NCBI GenBank assembly: GCA_045116915.1
Contig: JBGUMQ010000035.1
Span: forward strand, 1 to 64,000
DNA length: 64,000 nucleotides
Direction of reading: 5' to 3'
DNA from: UBA9732 sp045116915
GTDB lineage: Bacteria; Spirochaetota; Spirochaetia; Sphaerochaetales; Sphaerochaetaceae
The first letter of the stretch is position 1, and every line of letters begins with the position of its first letter. Under the pieces are notes generated by a model, which was not told the DNA's origin, ran no database searches, and saw only the letters and a list, made by a program, of their open reading frames with translations. A program made the translations under genes and the position numbers. Shown here piece by piece: positions 24,154 through 31,415 of this stretch.

Positions 24154-24369
24154 CTTTCATTTTATAATGAAAACCAATCTTGAGGCATCAACCGTATATC
24201 GGTCAAGCTCACTCATATGATACATCAAACACGGGTTTTGTCAAATGTTGAAAGACTTCCGGGATGGGAATTTCCTTGTGGCAGAAATCGGGGCGGACAG
24301 ATAGAGATATATTGTTTTGATATTATACAAATATTGAACAACTATTATTACGCAATTTGTTCGATATAA

Positions 24370-24760
24370 TACAGCTATTATTACGATATTATTCAGGACA
24401 AGCGCACCGGTTGTATCTTTGACTCTGTTCTCAATGGCAAATCCTCAACGCGCATACTAATATACGCCAATCCTGATGTCGAGTCATTTTACTATATTGA
24501 TTTGCAATCAGTGGTTGATGAATCCTATCTAAGAAACCTTCAAGAAAAGAATCAACAGAGCGTGTCCATTCGAATACCTTTTGATAAGAGAGCCAGTAAT
24601 ACAAATTTCGATTCTTTTACCACTTTGCTAAACAGTTACTATCATTAATCTCATGGTTATTGTTTCGGAAAGCGGTTTTATCCAGATGTTGCCGCATCAG
24701 AATTCAAATACCATGCGCTACAGTCCATATTACAGACTGTTGTTTTACAGAGAATGAACG
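24370..24760 (+). pseudogene. AT-rich coding-like remnant with internal stop, no start codon
   Basis: After a stop at 24367-24369 one frame stays open for 92 codons to TAA 24646-24648. It gives a protein-like sequence without runs or low complexity (for example TRILIYANPDVESFYYIDLQ and QSVSIRIPFDKRASNTNFDS). After that TAA the same frame continues open for about 40 more plausible codons (GKRFYPDVAASEFKYHALQS, ILQTVVLQRMNEEP). There is no ATG or ribosome site at the beginning. I read it as the eroded 3' end of a gene of foreign, lower-GC origin. The family was not recognised. Chance openness in AT-rich DNA remains possible. The stretch 24160-24369 before it holds no feature I can name beyond short AT repeats. 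Confidence 0.35.
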
Positions 24761-24794
24761 AAGAGCCCTTGTGCATCGGGCTATGGGGCAGGGG

Positions 24795-26567
24795 TCAGTC
24801 GATTTCGGGCATGCCGATGTAGCTGAGTTTGGTCTGGTATTCGCGCTCGTAGATGCCGCGCCAGATGTCGCTGTTGCGCTGCATGAGGTTTTCTATCCGG
24901 TCGCGGTAGCCTAGGCTGTGGTCGGGATAGATGGGCTCGGGGATGTGGATGGTGTACTCCTGGATGGGGAAGCCGGTCTCGTCGAGCTGCTCGGAGTCCT
25001 TCATGGTGATGAAGCAGGGGAGGACGGGGACATCGGCCTTGCAGGCGAACACGTAGGCGCCGCGCTTGAGGGGCTTGGGCTTGCGGTAGTTCCACCACAT
25101 GCTCTGCTCGGGGTATACCAGGACGAAGTTGCCTTCCCTGAGGAGCGTCGTGGTGGCGTCGAAGAACTTCTTCATGGTCTCGAGGTTGGATGAGAGGGGC
25201 AGCGTGTTGCAGTGTCTCATCAGAAAGCCGTAGAAGCCGGGGAAGTTGGTGTAGTTGCCTTCCCTGATGACGCGGTAGAAGGTCCTCTTGGGCTGGTCGG
25301 CGGCCTCGTATGCCAGCTGGATGGCGAAGCTGTCGAATGCATTGAAATGGTTGCAGGTGATCAGGGCGCCGCTGTTCAGGTTCCTGAAGTTCTCTATGCC
25401 GCGGATCTCCTTGATGATGAGTTTCCTGTCCCTGATGAGGTTGTCGACCAGCTTGTGGGCGAGCTTGAAGGCGACTTTCGTCTTTGCCTTCTCCCTGATG
25501 CCCCTGTTGAGGTAGTCGATGTCATCCGGCATGAGCACGGGTGCGGGCGGGTCGTCCTCGACATCCTCGTCGAAACGGCCTGCGCGCTCGTACTCCTTGA
25601 TCTTCTGCAGGATGGCGATCCTGTCGGCGGAGTGGCGCCTGTTCATTATGCTGACATAGTTGTCTTCCTTGTTGGTCTCCCTGACGGCAAGGTTCAGCAG
25701 GTTGGCGTAGCCTTCCTTGTCCCTGGCCTTCTGCTCGTCGGTATAGCTGTGGAGGTCATCCAGGATGTCGTCGTAGACCCATGTCATCTTGGCGTAGGAA
25801 TAGAAGATGTCGGCATGGGGGCAGGTCTCGTAGTGCCAGGGCTTGTTGAACATGATGTAGTGAAGGACCTTGGCTTCCTCTATGGGATAGGGGATGTCAC
25901 CGAAGATCTCGGTGTTCCATCTCTGGTCCAAAAAGAGCACATGGTCCTTGCAGAGCAGGTTGAGGTAGTCCTCGTCCTGCGTGACGACGCAGTCGTAGAC
26001 CTGCAGGGTCTGGATGAACCTGTCCAGGACGTTGCGCTTGCGGAATTCGTCGCAGTTCAGTAGCAACACTCCGGCGTTGAAGTAGAGGTTGCGGTCGAGG
26101 CCCAGGCACTTCTCCACGTATGTGCCGTACTCGTCCACCTGGACCATGGCCTGCTCGTGGCAGGCGCCCAGGATGAAGCCCGTGACATCGGTGTTGAAGA
26201 GCTCTGCCACATCGCCGCGGACGATGGTGTCGCTGTCGATGTAGATGGCCTTGTCGTATTCCGGATGCATGTCGGCTATGAAGAGCCTGAAGTATGTGGT
26301 CTTGGAATAGTAGTCCCTGAGCGGGAACTTGTGCGCGATGGTCTCCAGATAGGGCGTGACGTTCTGGAACTCGATCTCGAATCCCGGACGCTCCAGCATT
26401 GTCCTGACCTGGGTCTTGCTCTCGTCGGTCACGTCGGTGTGGAGGAAATAGATCCTGTATGTGCAGTCGCTCTTGGCGTTCTCCCTGAGTGAATAGAGCG
26501 ATACTATTCCGTATTTGAGGAAACGCTCGTCGAGGGCATAGAATATCGGGATTATCTGGCGGGTCAT
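24795..26567 (-). CDS. Fusion protein: GT8-family glycosyltransferase plus PlsC-like acyltransferase
   Basis: 590 residues. The N-terminal ~280 are a GT8 (LgtC/GspA-like) glycosyltransferase: IPIFYALDERFLKYGIVSLY, the DxD metal motif in AIYIDSDTIVRGD, LYFNAGVLLLN, and LHYIMFNKPWHY near the end of the domain. A charged linker (about 285-365) leads to a lysophospholipid acyltransferase (LPLAT/PlsC) domain (about 370-590) with NHFNAFD (HX4D catalytic motif) and LVYPEQSMWW. It probably both glycosylates and acylates a lipid carrier at the inner membrane. It is the last gene of a three-gene operon; its ATG overlaps the preceding stop by 4 nt. Confidence 0.85.
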   Translation of the reverse strand: MTRQIIPIFYALDERFLKYGIVSLYSLRENAKSDCTYRIYFLHTDVTDESKTQVRTMLERPGFEIEFQNVTPYLETIAHKFPLRDYYSKTTYFRLFIADMHPEYDKAIYIDSDTIVRGDVAELFNTDVTGFILGACHEQAMVQVDEYGTYVEKCLGLDRNLYFNAGVLLLNCDEFRKRNVLDRFIQTLQVYDCVVTQDEDYLNLLCKDHVLFLDQRWNTEIFGDIPYPIEEAKVLHYIMFNKPWHYETCPHADIFYSYAKMTWVYDDILDDLHSYTDEQKARDKEGYANLLNLAVRETNKEDNYVSIMNRRHSADRIAILQKIKEYERAGRFDEDVEDDPPAPVLMPDDIDYLNRGIREKAKTKVAFKLAHKLVDNLIRDRKLIIKEIRGIENFRNLNSGALITCNHFNAFDSFAIQLAYEAADQPKRTFYRVIREGNYTNFPGFYGFLMRHCNTLPLSSNLETMKKFFDATTTLLREGNFVLVYPEQSMWWNYRKPKPLKRGAYVFACKADVPVLPCFITMKDSEQLDETGFPIQEYTIHIPEPIYPDHSLGYRDRIENLMQRNSDIWRGIYEREYQTKLSYIGMPEID

Positions 26568-27400
26568 GTGCTGGACTCCTTCAGGAATTTGTCTTTGAGC
26601 TCAAGGTACTCGTCCAGTATGTCGTCGAACTGGTGGTAGCCGAATACCTTGTGCACCCTGTCCACGTGCCACTGCTTGATGTTGTCGGTATGCGGATAGG
26701 GAAGGTAGAACAGGCGCTTGGAGAAATGGCGCACGACCGTGTGCGGATGCAGGAACTTCTGGTCGTTGAACCTCTGGGGAAGCATCTTCTTCCTTGTGGT
26801 GGACCTGATGAGGGCGCTCTGGTCGGCGAAGGTCAGCTTCTTGCGCTTTATCCACGCGCGGGCCTTGTCGAACAGTCCTGTCCTGCGGCATTCCTTCATG
26901 TTGAAGAGTATCACGCCTGCATTGATGTAGTTGGGATTGAGTATGTACTTGCCGTAATGGTCACGGGCGGCCGCATACTCGTAGCCTTCGATGTCGATGT
27001 CGTAGAGAAGGTGGACATCGCGCTGGAAGAGAAGGTCGATGTCCAGATACAGCAGCTTGTCGGGCATTCCGTCGACGAGGTCGGCGAACAGCCTGATGAG
27101 CGTGTAGGGAGAGCAGTACGCACCTTCGTTCGGGCAGCCGGAGAAATGCTCCATGTAGAGGTCGGTCACATCAACGAGCCTGACGCTGTTCTCCGGGTTG
27201 TATGCCTTCACCGTCTTCTCGAGGAACGATGCCTGCTCCTGTGTGATGGGCAGGTAGTTGTCCTTGAGGTGCGACACGTCCATTGTGAACAGATGGAAGA
27301 GGAAAGGCTCCTTCGAAGCCGTTCTCTTGACAAGTGAGAGCGCTGTGGTGAGCATTCCGTCGAATACCCCTATGTTTCCGCAGAACAGGATGTCAACCAT
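26564..27400 (-). CDS. GT8-family glycosyltransferase
   Basis: 278 residues, single-domain. MVDILFCGNIGVFDGMLTTA opens the nucleotide-sugar-binding fold, YCSPYTLIRLFA precedes the metal motif LLYLDIDLLFQRD, and NPNYINAGVILFNM and the distal His-containing segment (PHTVVRHFSKRLFYLPYPH) follow, as in galactosyl/glucosyltransferases of GT8. Acceptor unknown. It sits between an acyltransferase and a GT8-acyltransferase fusion, overlapping both (8 nt and 4 nt), so the three are co-translated and presumably build one glycolipid. Confidence 0.85.
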   Translation of the reverse strand: MVDILFCGNIGVFDGMLTTALSLVKRTASKEPFLFHLFTMDVSHLKDNYLPITQEQASFLEKTVKAYNPENSVRLVDVTDLYMEHFSGCPNEGAYCSPYTLIRLFADLVDGMPDKLLYLDIDLLFQRDVHLLYDIDIEGYEYAAARDHYGKYILNPNYINAGVILFNMKECRRTGLFDKARAWIKRKKLTFADQSALIRSTTRKKMLPQRFNDQKFLHPHTVVRHFSKRLFYLPYPHTDNIKQWHVDRVHKVFGYHQFDDILDEYLELKDKFLKESST

Positions 27401-28202
27401 CTTCTTCCTCTTTCTCTTCTTCTTTCGATTCTTCTTTCCTGATGTACTTTATCATCTCCACATTCGAATGGCATGAAGATTGTACCATATGTTCATACAC
27501 TGTGTCTCGCAGTTGTTTCTTCTGCTCCCTGGGACTGAGCTCCGGGTCGGGGAAGAAGGGGCCTTCGATGTAGGTGACCATGCGGGGCTTTTTGCCGAAG
27601 CGGCGCTTCTGGTATGTGTTGGTGAAGCAGAACACGGGTGCGTTCAGCTGCACGGGATAGGCGAACGATGTATCGACGAAGGGCCTGATTCCCGTGTACC
27701 AGGGCCAGATGTGGGCCTCGGGATAGATCACGACGGGATGGCCTTCCTGTATCTTCTTCGCGATGATGTTCTTGAAGTTCTTGAAGGCCGGGATGGTGTC
27801 GGGCAGGGGGAGGGCCCCCAGGGCAGGGATGAGTCTGCCGAAGAACGGGACCATGAGGTTGTTCGGATGGACGACGACATAGTTGGTCCGGGGGTAGGTC
27901 AGGCAGGCCTGGAGGAAGGCATCGCCCACAGGCTGGGTGTGGTTGCCGTAGAGGAAGATGCCCTGTTTCCTGTAGGGTCTTAGTTTCCCGCGCCCCACGG
28001 TCCTGCGGTGGAAGGCGATCTGCGAATGGAGCCAGGCGATTGGGATGATCATTATGCGGTATACGAAAAAGCGCCTGAGTTTTTTCAGGAAGGTGCTGTC
28101 GTCATAGTCGTAGTTGCCGTCTATGACCGGAGGGGTGGTTGTGAATGTGGAGAACTCATCCTTGAGCTCATCTGTATAATATATTACGCGCTGCTCGGCC
28201 AT
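27393..28202 (-). CDS. PlsC-like lysophospholipid acyltransferase
   Basis: 269 residues. An N-terminal hydrophobic segment (about 42-58) is followed by FLYGNHTQPVGDAFLQA. The catalytic His and Asp are present but with five residues between them (HX5D rather than the usual HX4D). Then VIYPEAHIWPWYTGIRPFVD (acyl-acceptor-binding motif) and FCFTNTYQKRRFG. The C-terminus is very acidic (KEESKEEEKEEEDG). It would transfer an acyl chain to a lysolipid or glycolipid at the membrane. First gene of the glycolipid operon; an extended -10 (TGCTATTAA, 28220-28212) lies just 9 nt before the ATG. Confidence 0.82.
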   Translation of the reverse strand: MAEQRVIYYTDELKDEFSTFTTTPPVIDGNYDYDDSTFLKKLRRFFVYRIMIIPIAWLHSQIAFHRRTVGRGKLRPYRKQGIFLYGNHTQPVGDAFLQACLTYPRTNYVVVHPNNLMVPFFGRLIPALGALPLPDTIPAFKNFKNIIAKKIQEGHPVVIYPEAHIWPWYTGIRPFVDTSFAYPVQLNAPVFCFTNTYQKRRFGKKPRMVTYIEGPFFPDPELSPREQKKQLRDTVYEHMVQSSCHSNVEMIKYIRKEESKEEEKEEEDG

Positions 28203-28320
28203 TCCGGTGAATTAATAGCATATTTTCGTTTCAGTGAACAGTATGGGCTTTGGCGGGGGCTTGGGGATGTGCAGGAAGGGCGACAAGGGCGACAAAAGCG
28301 CAGAAGAATAGGGTGGGAAA

Positions 28321-28349
28321 ACAAAAAACCGCTGGAGCGACCAGCGGTT
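28321..28349 (-). terminator. Terminator of the bS22-like gene
   Basis: Minus-strand ACCGCTGG (28348-28341) and CCAGCGGT (28335-28328) form an 8-bp stem, followed by TTTTTT (28328-28323). It lies 22 nt after the small gene's stop. Confidence 0.8.
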
Positions 28350-28370
28350 CCAAGATTGCCCGAAGAAGGA

Positions 28371-28460
28371 TTACTTCTTCTTGTGTCTCATCATTCTGAG
28401 CTTTTTCTTTCTCTTATGTGTAGCAATCTTATGCTTCTTTCTTTTTCTTCCACAAGGCAC
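28371..28460 (-). CDS. bS22-type (AURKAIP1/COX24-like) tiny basic ribosomal protein
   Basis: A 29-residue gene starting with GTG at 28460, with AAGGAG exactly 7 nt upstream (28473-28468) and stop TAA 28373-28371. More than half the residues are Lys, Arg or His. The core KRKKHKIATHKRKKKLR is what I recall from bacterial proteins annotated as AURKAIP1/COX24-domain, the family of mycobacterial bS22 and mitochondrial mS38, which bind the decoding region of the small subunit. It has its own promoter and strong terminator, so it is a complete transcription unit, divergent from rpsF-ssb-rpsR, an appropriate ribosomal neighbourhood. Too short for many gene finders. Confidence 0.82.
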   Translation of the reverse strand: MPCGRKRKKHKIATHKRKKKLRMMRHKKK

Positions 28461-28515
28461 TGCAGAACTCCTTATTGTCCCTCGAAAGCAAGGGAGATTT
28501 GTAATTACGGCGTCC

Positions 28516-28545
28516 ATTATCATTCGTTTGAACGCAGAAGGTCAA
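28516..28545 (-). promoter_or_regulatory. Promoter of the bS22-like gene
   Basis: Minus-strand TTGACC (28545-28540), 18-nt spacer, GATAAT (28521-28516). The leader of about 45 nt ends in AAGGAG. Confidence 0.55.
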
Positions 28546-28606
28546 TAGCTGTGGAAGGGTTTTTCGAAAATAATGGGTTCGGATGAAAGTAAAGGCTGTC
28601 TCTCAA

Positions 28607-28635
28607 TTGACTTGATTGCCGCTTGGTGATAACTT
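28607..28635 (+). promoter_or_regulatory. rpsF operon promoter
   Basis: TTGACT (28607-28612), 17-nt spacer, TAACTT (28630-28635). The leader carries a 7-bp perfect hairpin, ATCCATC-GTT-GATGGAT (28650-28666), before GGAGGA of rpsF. The hairpin could be an autoregulatory site, but I do not see the known S6:S18 binding motif. Confidence 0.5.
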
Positions 28636-28692
28636 ATTAGAGCCTCTTTATCCATCGTTGATGGATCTATACAAGTCCGCAAGGAGGAACCC

Positions 28693-28968
28693 ATGAGAAA
28701 TTATGAGTTCACTGTCATCTTCGACGCAAACGAAGAGAAGACAGCAAAGGGCATGGAATTCGTGTCCAAAGCATTAGCCGGTGCCGGCGCAACAATCGCC
28801 AAGCAGGAAGACATGGGCGTAAGGAATCTCGCCTACATGATCAAGAAACAGGACAAAGGCCATTATTACTACTTTGAGATCGAGGCCGATCCTCAGAGCA
28901 TTAATGCCGTCGCAGCAGAGCTGCTGCTGCAGGGAGAAATCCTCAAGCACCTGTTCGTAGCCAAGTAA
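28693..28968 (+). CDS. rpsF: 30S ribosomal protein bS6
   Basis: 91 residues: MRNYEFTVIFDANEEKT, GVRNLAYMIKKQDKGHYYYF and an ILKHLFVAK end give the ferredoxin-like fold of S6. It pairs with S18 in the platform of the small subunit. AAGGAGGA precedes the ATG. First gene of rpsF-ssb-rpsR, the usual order. Confidence 0.97.
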   Translation: MRNYEFTVIFDANEEKTAKGMEFVSKALAGAGATIAKQEDMGVRNLAYMIKKQDKGHYYYFEIEADPQSINAVAAELLLQGEILKHLFVAK

Positions 28969-28998
28969 GACCACACGCAAACAGAAGGGGAGTGAACA

Positions 28999-29448
28999 AT
29001 GGCAGTAGACATCAATGTCGTAGTGTTGGTAGGTCGTCTCACAAGGGACTGTGAGCTGAAATCGACTCCGCAGGGGACTTCGGTATGCCGCTTCTCCATC
29101 GCCGTCAACAGAAGGAAGAGGACTGGTGACAGGTGGGAGGACGAGGTGAGCTACTTCGATGTCGTTCTCTGGGGAAGGTCGGCGGAGACTCTCACACCGT
29201 ATCTCCAGAAAGGACGCCAGGTCTCCGTCGAGGGAGAGCTGAGGCAGAACCGCTGGGAACAGGACGGCAAGACCAATTCCAAGGTTGAGGTCGTGGCCAA
29301 CAACGTCCAGCTTCTGGGTGGTGGAAATCAGGGTGCCCCGACTCCGGGTCCGGGCTCACGTCCTGATTCCAGGGTTGATCAGAGCGCACCGAATCCCGGT
29401 CCCACAGGTCCGGAGGCATTCGATGACGGCGACGACATCCCGTTTTGA
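28999..29448 (+). CDS. ssb: Single-stranded DNA-binding protein
   Basis: 149 residues. OB-fold domain 1-105 (VVVLVGRLTRDCELKSTPQG, DVVLWGRSAETLTPYLQKGR) with aromatic DNA-stacking residues. A Gly/Pro-rich flexible linker follows, with acidic tip FDDGDDIPF, the tail that recruits replication and repair partners. It coats ssDNA during replication. Located between rpsF and rpsR as in most bacteria. Confidence 0.97.
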   Translation: MAVDINVVVLVGRLTRDCELKSTPQGTSVCRFSIAVNRRKRTGDRWEDEVSYFDVVLWGRSAETLTPYLQKGRQVSVEGELRQNRWEQDGKTNSKVEVVANNVQLLGGGNQGAPTPGPGSRPDSRVDQSAPNPGPTGPEAFDDGDDIPF

Positions 29449-29468
29449 TTGATTTAGGAGATTTGATT

Positions 29469-29756
29469 ATGCCGATGCATGACGAGAAAGAAACAATGAA
29501 CGCTGAGGCTGGAAGCTTCAGGGACAAGAAGATGGGCGGAAAGCGCACCACTTTCAAGAAGAAGGTCTGTAAGTTCTGTGCTCAGAAGATCGAGCCGGAT
29601 TACAAGAACCCCGATATGCTCAGACGCTGCACGACCGAGCGCGGCAAGATCCTTCCTGCCCGCATCACCGGAACATGCGCCAAGCACCAGAGGGCACTGA
29701 CCCAGGAGATCAAGAGGGCCAGAGTCCTTGCCTACCTGCCGTTCGACAAGCAGTAA
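29469..29756 (+). CDS. rpsR: 30S ribosomal protein bS18, cysteine-containing form
   Basis: 95 residues from ATG 29469, chosen over an in-frame upstream ATG (29445) because TTAGGAG lies 8 nt before it. The N-terminal basic tail is followed by CKFC, one Cys in LRRCTTERG and one in TGTCAKHQR: four cysteines in a spacing suited to zinc, i.e. the C+ form of S18. The C-terminal ARVLAYLPF is the S18 hallmark. Binds S6 on the small-subunit platform. Confidence 0.96.
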   Translation: MPMHDEKETMNAEAGSFRDKKMGGKRTTFKKKVCKFCAQKIEPDYKNPDMLRRCTTERGKILPARITGTCAKHQRALTQEIKRARVLAYLPFDKQ

Positions 29757-29767
29757 GGGTCCGACAG

Positions 29768-30700
29768 GTGGAGCAGACTGAGGACAGGACGGCGATAAGG
29801 AACCTGATACTCGGAGTCCTGCTCGGCGTGATTCTCTCGAGATTCTCGCTGGGCTCGGTCTTCATGACGGTTCCCGTGCTCCTGGCATGCCCGAAGGCAA
29901 GAAGGGCATCGACCAGGGCGCTGGCGTTCGCCGCCATGTTGCTCGCCGTGGTGGTCTGGACCGTCATAGAGAACAGGAAGATCCTGGGAACGGAATACTG
30001 GCCTGTTCTCCTGGTGAGCCTATACCTTCCGGTGGGCAGCATAACCGGTTCCGCCGTATGGGCGGTGGGAGCCGACTACAGCAGTTCATCCATCAGGAAG
30101 TTCTTCTGGGCCTGCATCCCCGTTTTCGCAATGGGTCTGGCGATGTCGCTGTACTTCGCATCGGACTCGTCGCAGACGGTGAGGATGGCCTTGGCGGAGG
30201 GAATGCTCTATTATTTCCCTGCGGAATACCTGAATGTGGACATCACATCGCTGATAAACACGGTGATGGACATGATGATGCTGTTCTTCGCTCCGCTGGG
30301 GATCGTCCTCCTGGCATTGCCGGTCGTGACCGCTGACATAAACGTCAACAGGTACGACGAGCAGTGGCAGTACGACTTCGCCAACATGAAGCTTCCGGAT
30401 CCGTACGTATGGGTGTTCTTCGCATCCTGGGCGGCGGCTCTTCTGAGCTTTGCCGTCAAGTCGGTCCCCTCGTGGGCACTGGCGGTGTGCTGGAACGTCG
30501 CCCTGACGGTCTCCGTGCTGTACGGGATCGTGGGTCTGTCGATAGTCGTGGCTTTCGCCCGGCGCAGGACGGCCGCCCTTACGGTGGGAAGGATCGTGGT
30601 ACTGCTGGTCCTGGTCTGCTTCATTCCGTTCCTGAACATGGTCGTGCTCGCCGGCCTCGTCCTTCTGGGCGTGCTGGAGACATGGTTCCGGTTCAGGTAA
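29768..30700 (+). CDS. Polytopic membrane protein, YybS/DUF2232-like by position
   Basis: About 310 residues from GTG 29768, which has AAGGG 8 nt upstream; upstream codons overlap rpsR and are not convincing. Seven or eight hydrophobic helices with short loops, and no catalytic motif recognised. In Firmicutes the YybS-type membrane protein lies between rpsR and rplI, and this gene has the same position, size and topology. The homology is inferred mainly from that context. No known function; it could be an energy-coupling-like membrane component. Confidence 0.55.
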   Translation: MEQTEDRTAIRNLILGVLLGVILSRFSLGSVFMTVPVLLACPKARRASTRALAFAAMLLAVVVWTVIENRKILGTEYWPVLLVSLYLPVGSITGSAVWAVGADYSSSSIRKFFWACIPVFAMGLAMSLYFASDSSQTVRMALAEGMLYYFPAEYLNVDITSLINTVMDMMMLFFAPLGIVLLALPVVTADINVNRYDEQWQYDFANMKLPDPYVWVFFASWAAALLSFAVKSVPSWALAVCWNVALTVSVLYGIVGLSIVVAFARRRTAALTVGRIVVLLVLVCFIPFLNMVVLAGLVLLGVLETWFRFR

Positions 30701-30735
30701 TCAGTTTTCGACTATACTTTTAAAGGAGTATTCAT

Positions 30736-31350
30736 ATGAAGATCATTTTGAATCAGGACGTACCTAACCTCGGAGAAGAGGGAGATGTCTGTGTGGTCAA
30801 GGATGGCTATGCTCGTAACTATCTGTTGCCAACTGGTGCGGCGGTACTGTACAACAACGAGAATCTGTCCGTTTTCAAGAGCAGGGCAGCTGCCATTGAA
30901 AAGAGAAAGATAGCCAAGCGCGAGGCGTCGGCTTCCCTCAAGGGCCAGCTCGACCAGGTCACGCTCAAGCTCATCGTGTCGGCAAGCGACACGGGCCGCC
31001 TGTTCGGTTCCGTCACCTCCCTGATGATCCAGGAAGAGCTTGCAAAGCTCGGATACAACATCGAGCGCAAGAGAATCGAGGTCGCATCGCACACGATCAA
31101 GCAGGTCGGCAACTACACCGCAAGGATCCACCTCTATGAGAACGCTTCTTCCGTGATCAAGCTCGAGGTTGTCAGCGAGGCCGAGCAGAAGGCCGCCGAG
31201 AGGGCAGCAGCCAAGGCCGCGAAGGAAGCCGAGGAAGCAGCAGCCAAGGCAGCCAAGGAGGCCGCAGAGGCCGCCGCAGCCGCTGAGGCGGCAGCCGCAG
31301 CAGAGGCAGCTCCCGCTGAGGAAGAGGCTCCTGCAGCAGAAGAGAACTGA
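30736..31350 (+). CDS. rplI: 50S ribosomal protein bL9 with long Ala/Glu tail
   Basis: 204 residues where L9 is normally about 150. Residues 1-148 are ordinary L9: MKIILNQDVPNLGEEGDVC, VKDGYARNYLLPTGAAVLY and the C-terminal domain up to VEVVSEAEQ-like end. The last ~50 residues are a low-complexity helix of Ala, Glu and Lys ending PAEEEAPAAEEN. L9 extends from the L1 region and affects frame maintenance. The tail may be a disordered or helical protrusion; its purpose is unknown. Preceded by TATACT (30713-30718) and AAAGGAG, so it may also be transcribed separately. Confidence 0.95.
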   Translation: MKIILNQDVPNLGEEGDVCVVKDGYARNYLLPTGAAVLYNNENLSVFKSRAAAIEKRKIAKREASASLKGQLDQVTLKLIVSASDTGRLFGSVTSLMIQEELAKLGYNIERKRIEVASHTIKQVGNYTARIHLYENASSVIKLEVVSEAEQKAAERAAAKAAKEAEEAAAKAAKEAAEAAAAAEAAAAAEAAPAEEEAPAAEEN

Positions 31351-31371
31351 GGAAGGTTTCTTTTCCAACCG

Positions 31372-31401
31372 GTCCGCTCCACACGGGGCGGGCTGTTTTT
31401 T
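31372..31401 (+). terminator. Terminator/attenuator between rplI and dnaB
   Basis: GTCCGCTCC (31372-31380), ACAC loop, GGGGCGGGC (31385-31393), then TG and TTTTTT (31396-31401). A 9-bp stem with two G-T pairs. dnaB follows 14 nt later, so some read-through or an overlapping promoter is needed. Confidence 0.65.
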
Positions 31402-31415
31402 CCAAGGAGACGTTT

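Noticed and set aside
28650..28666. Known S6:S18 leader RNA motif before rpsF
   Set aside because: A hairpin exists, but the characteristic bulged CACCG-type binding sequence is not seen.
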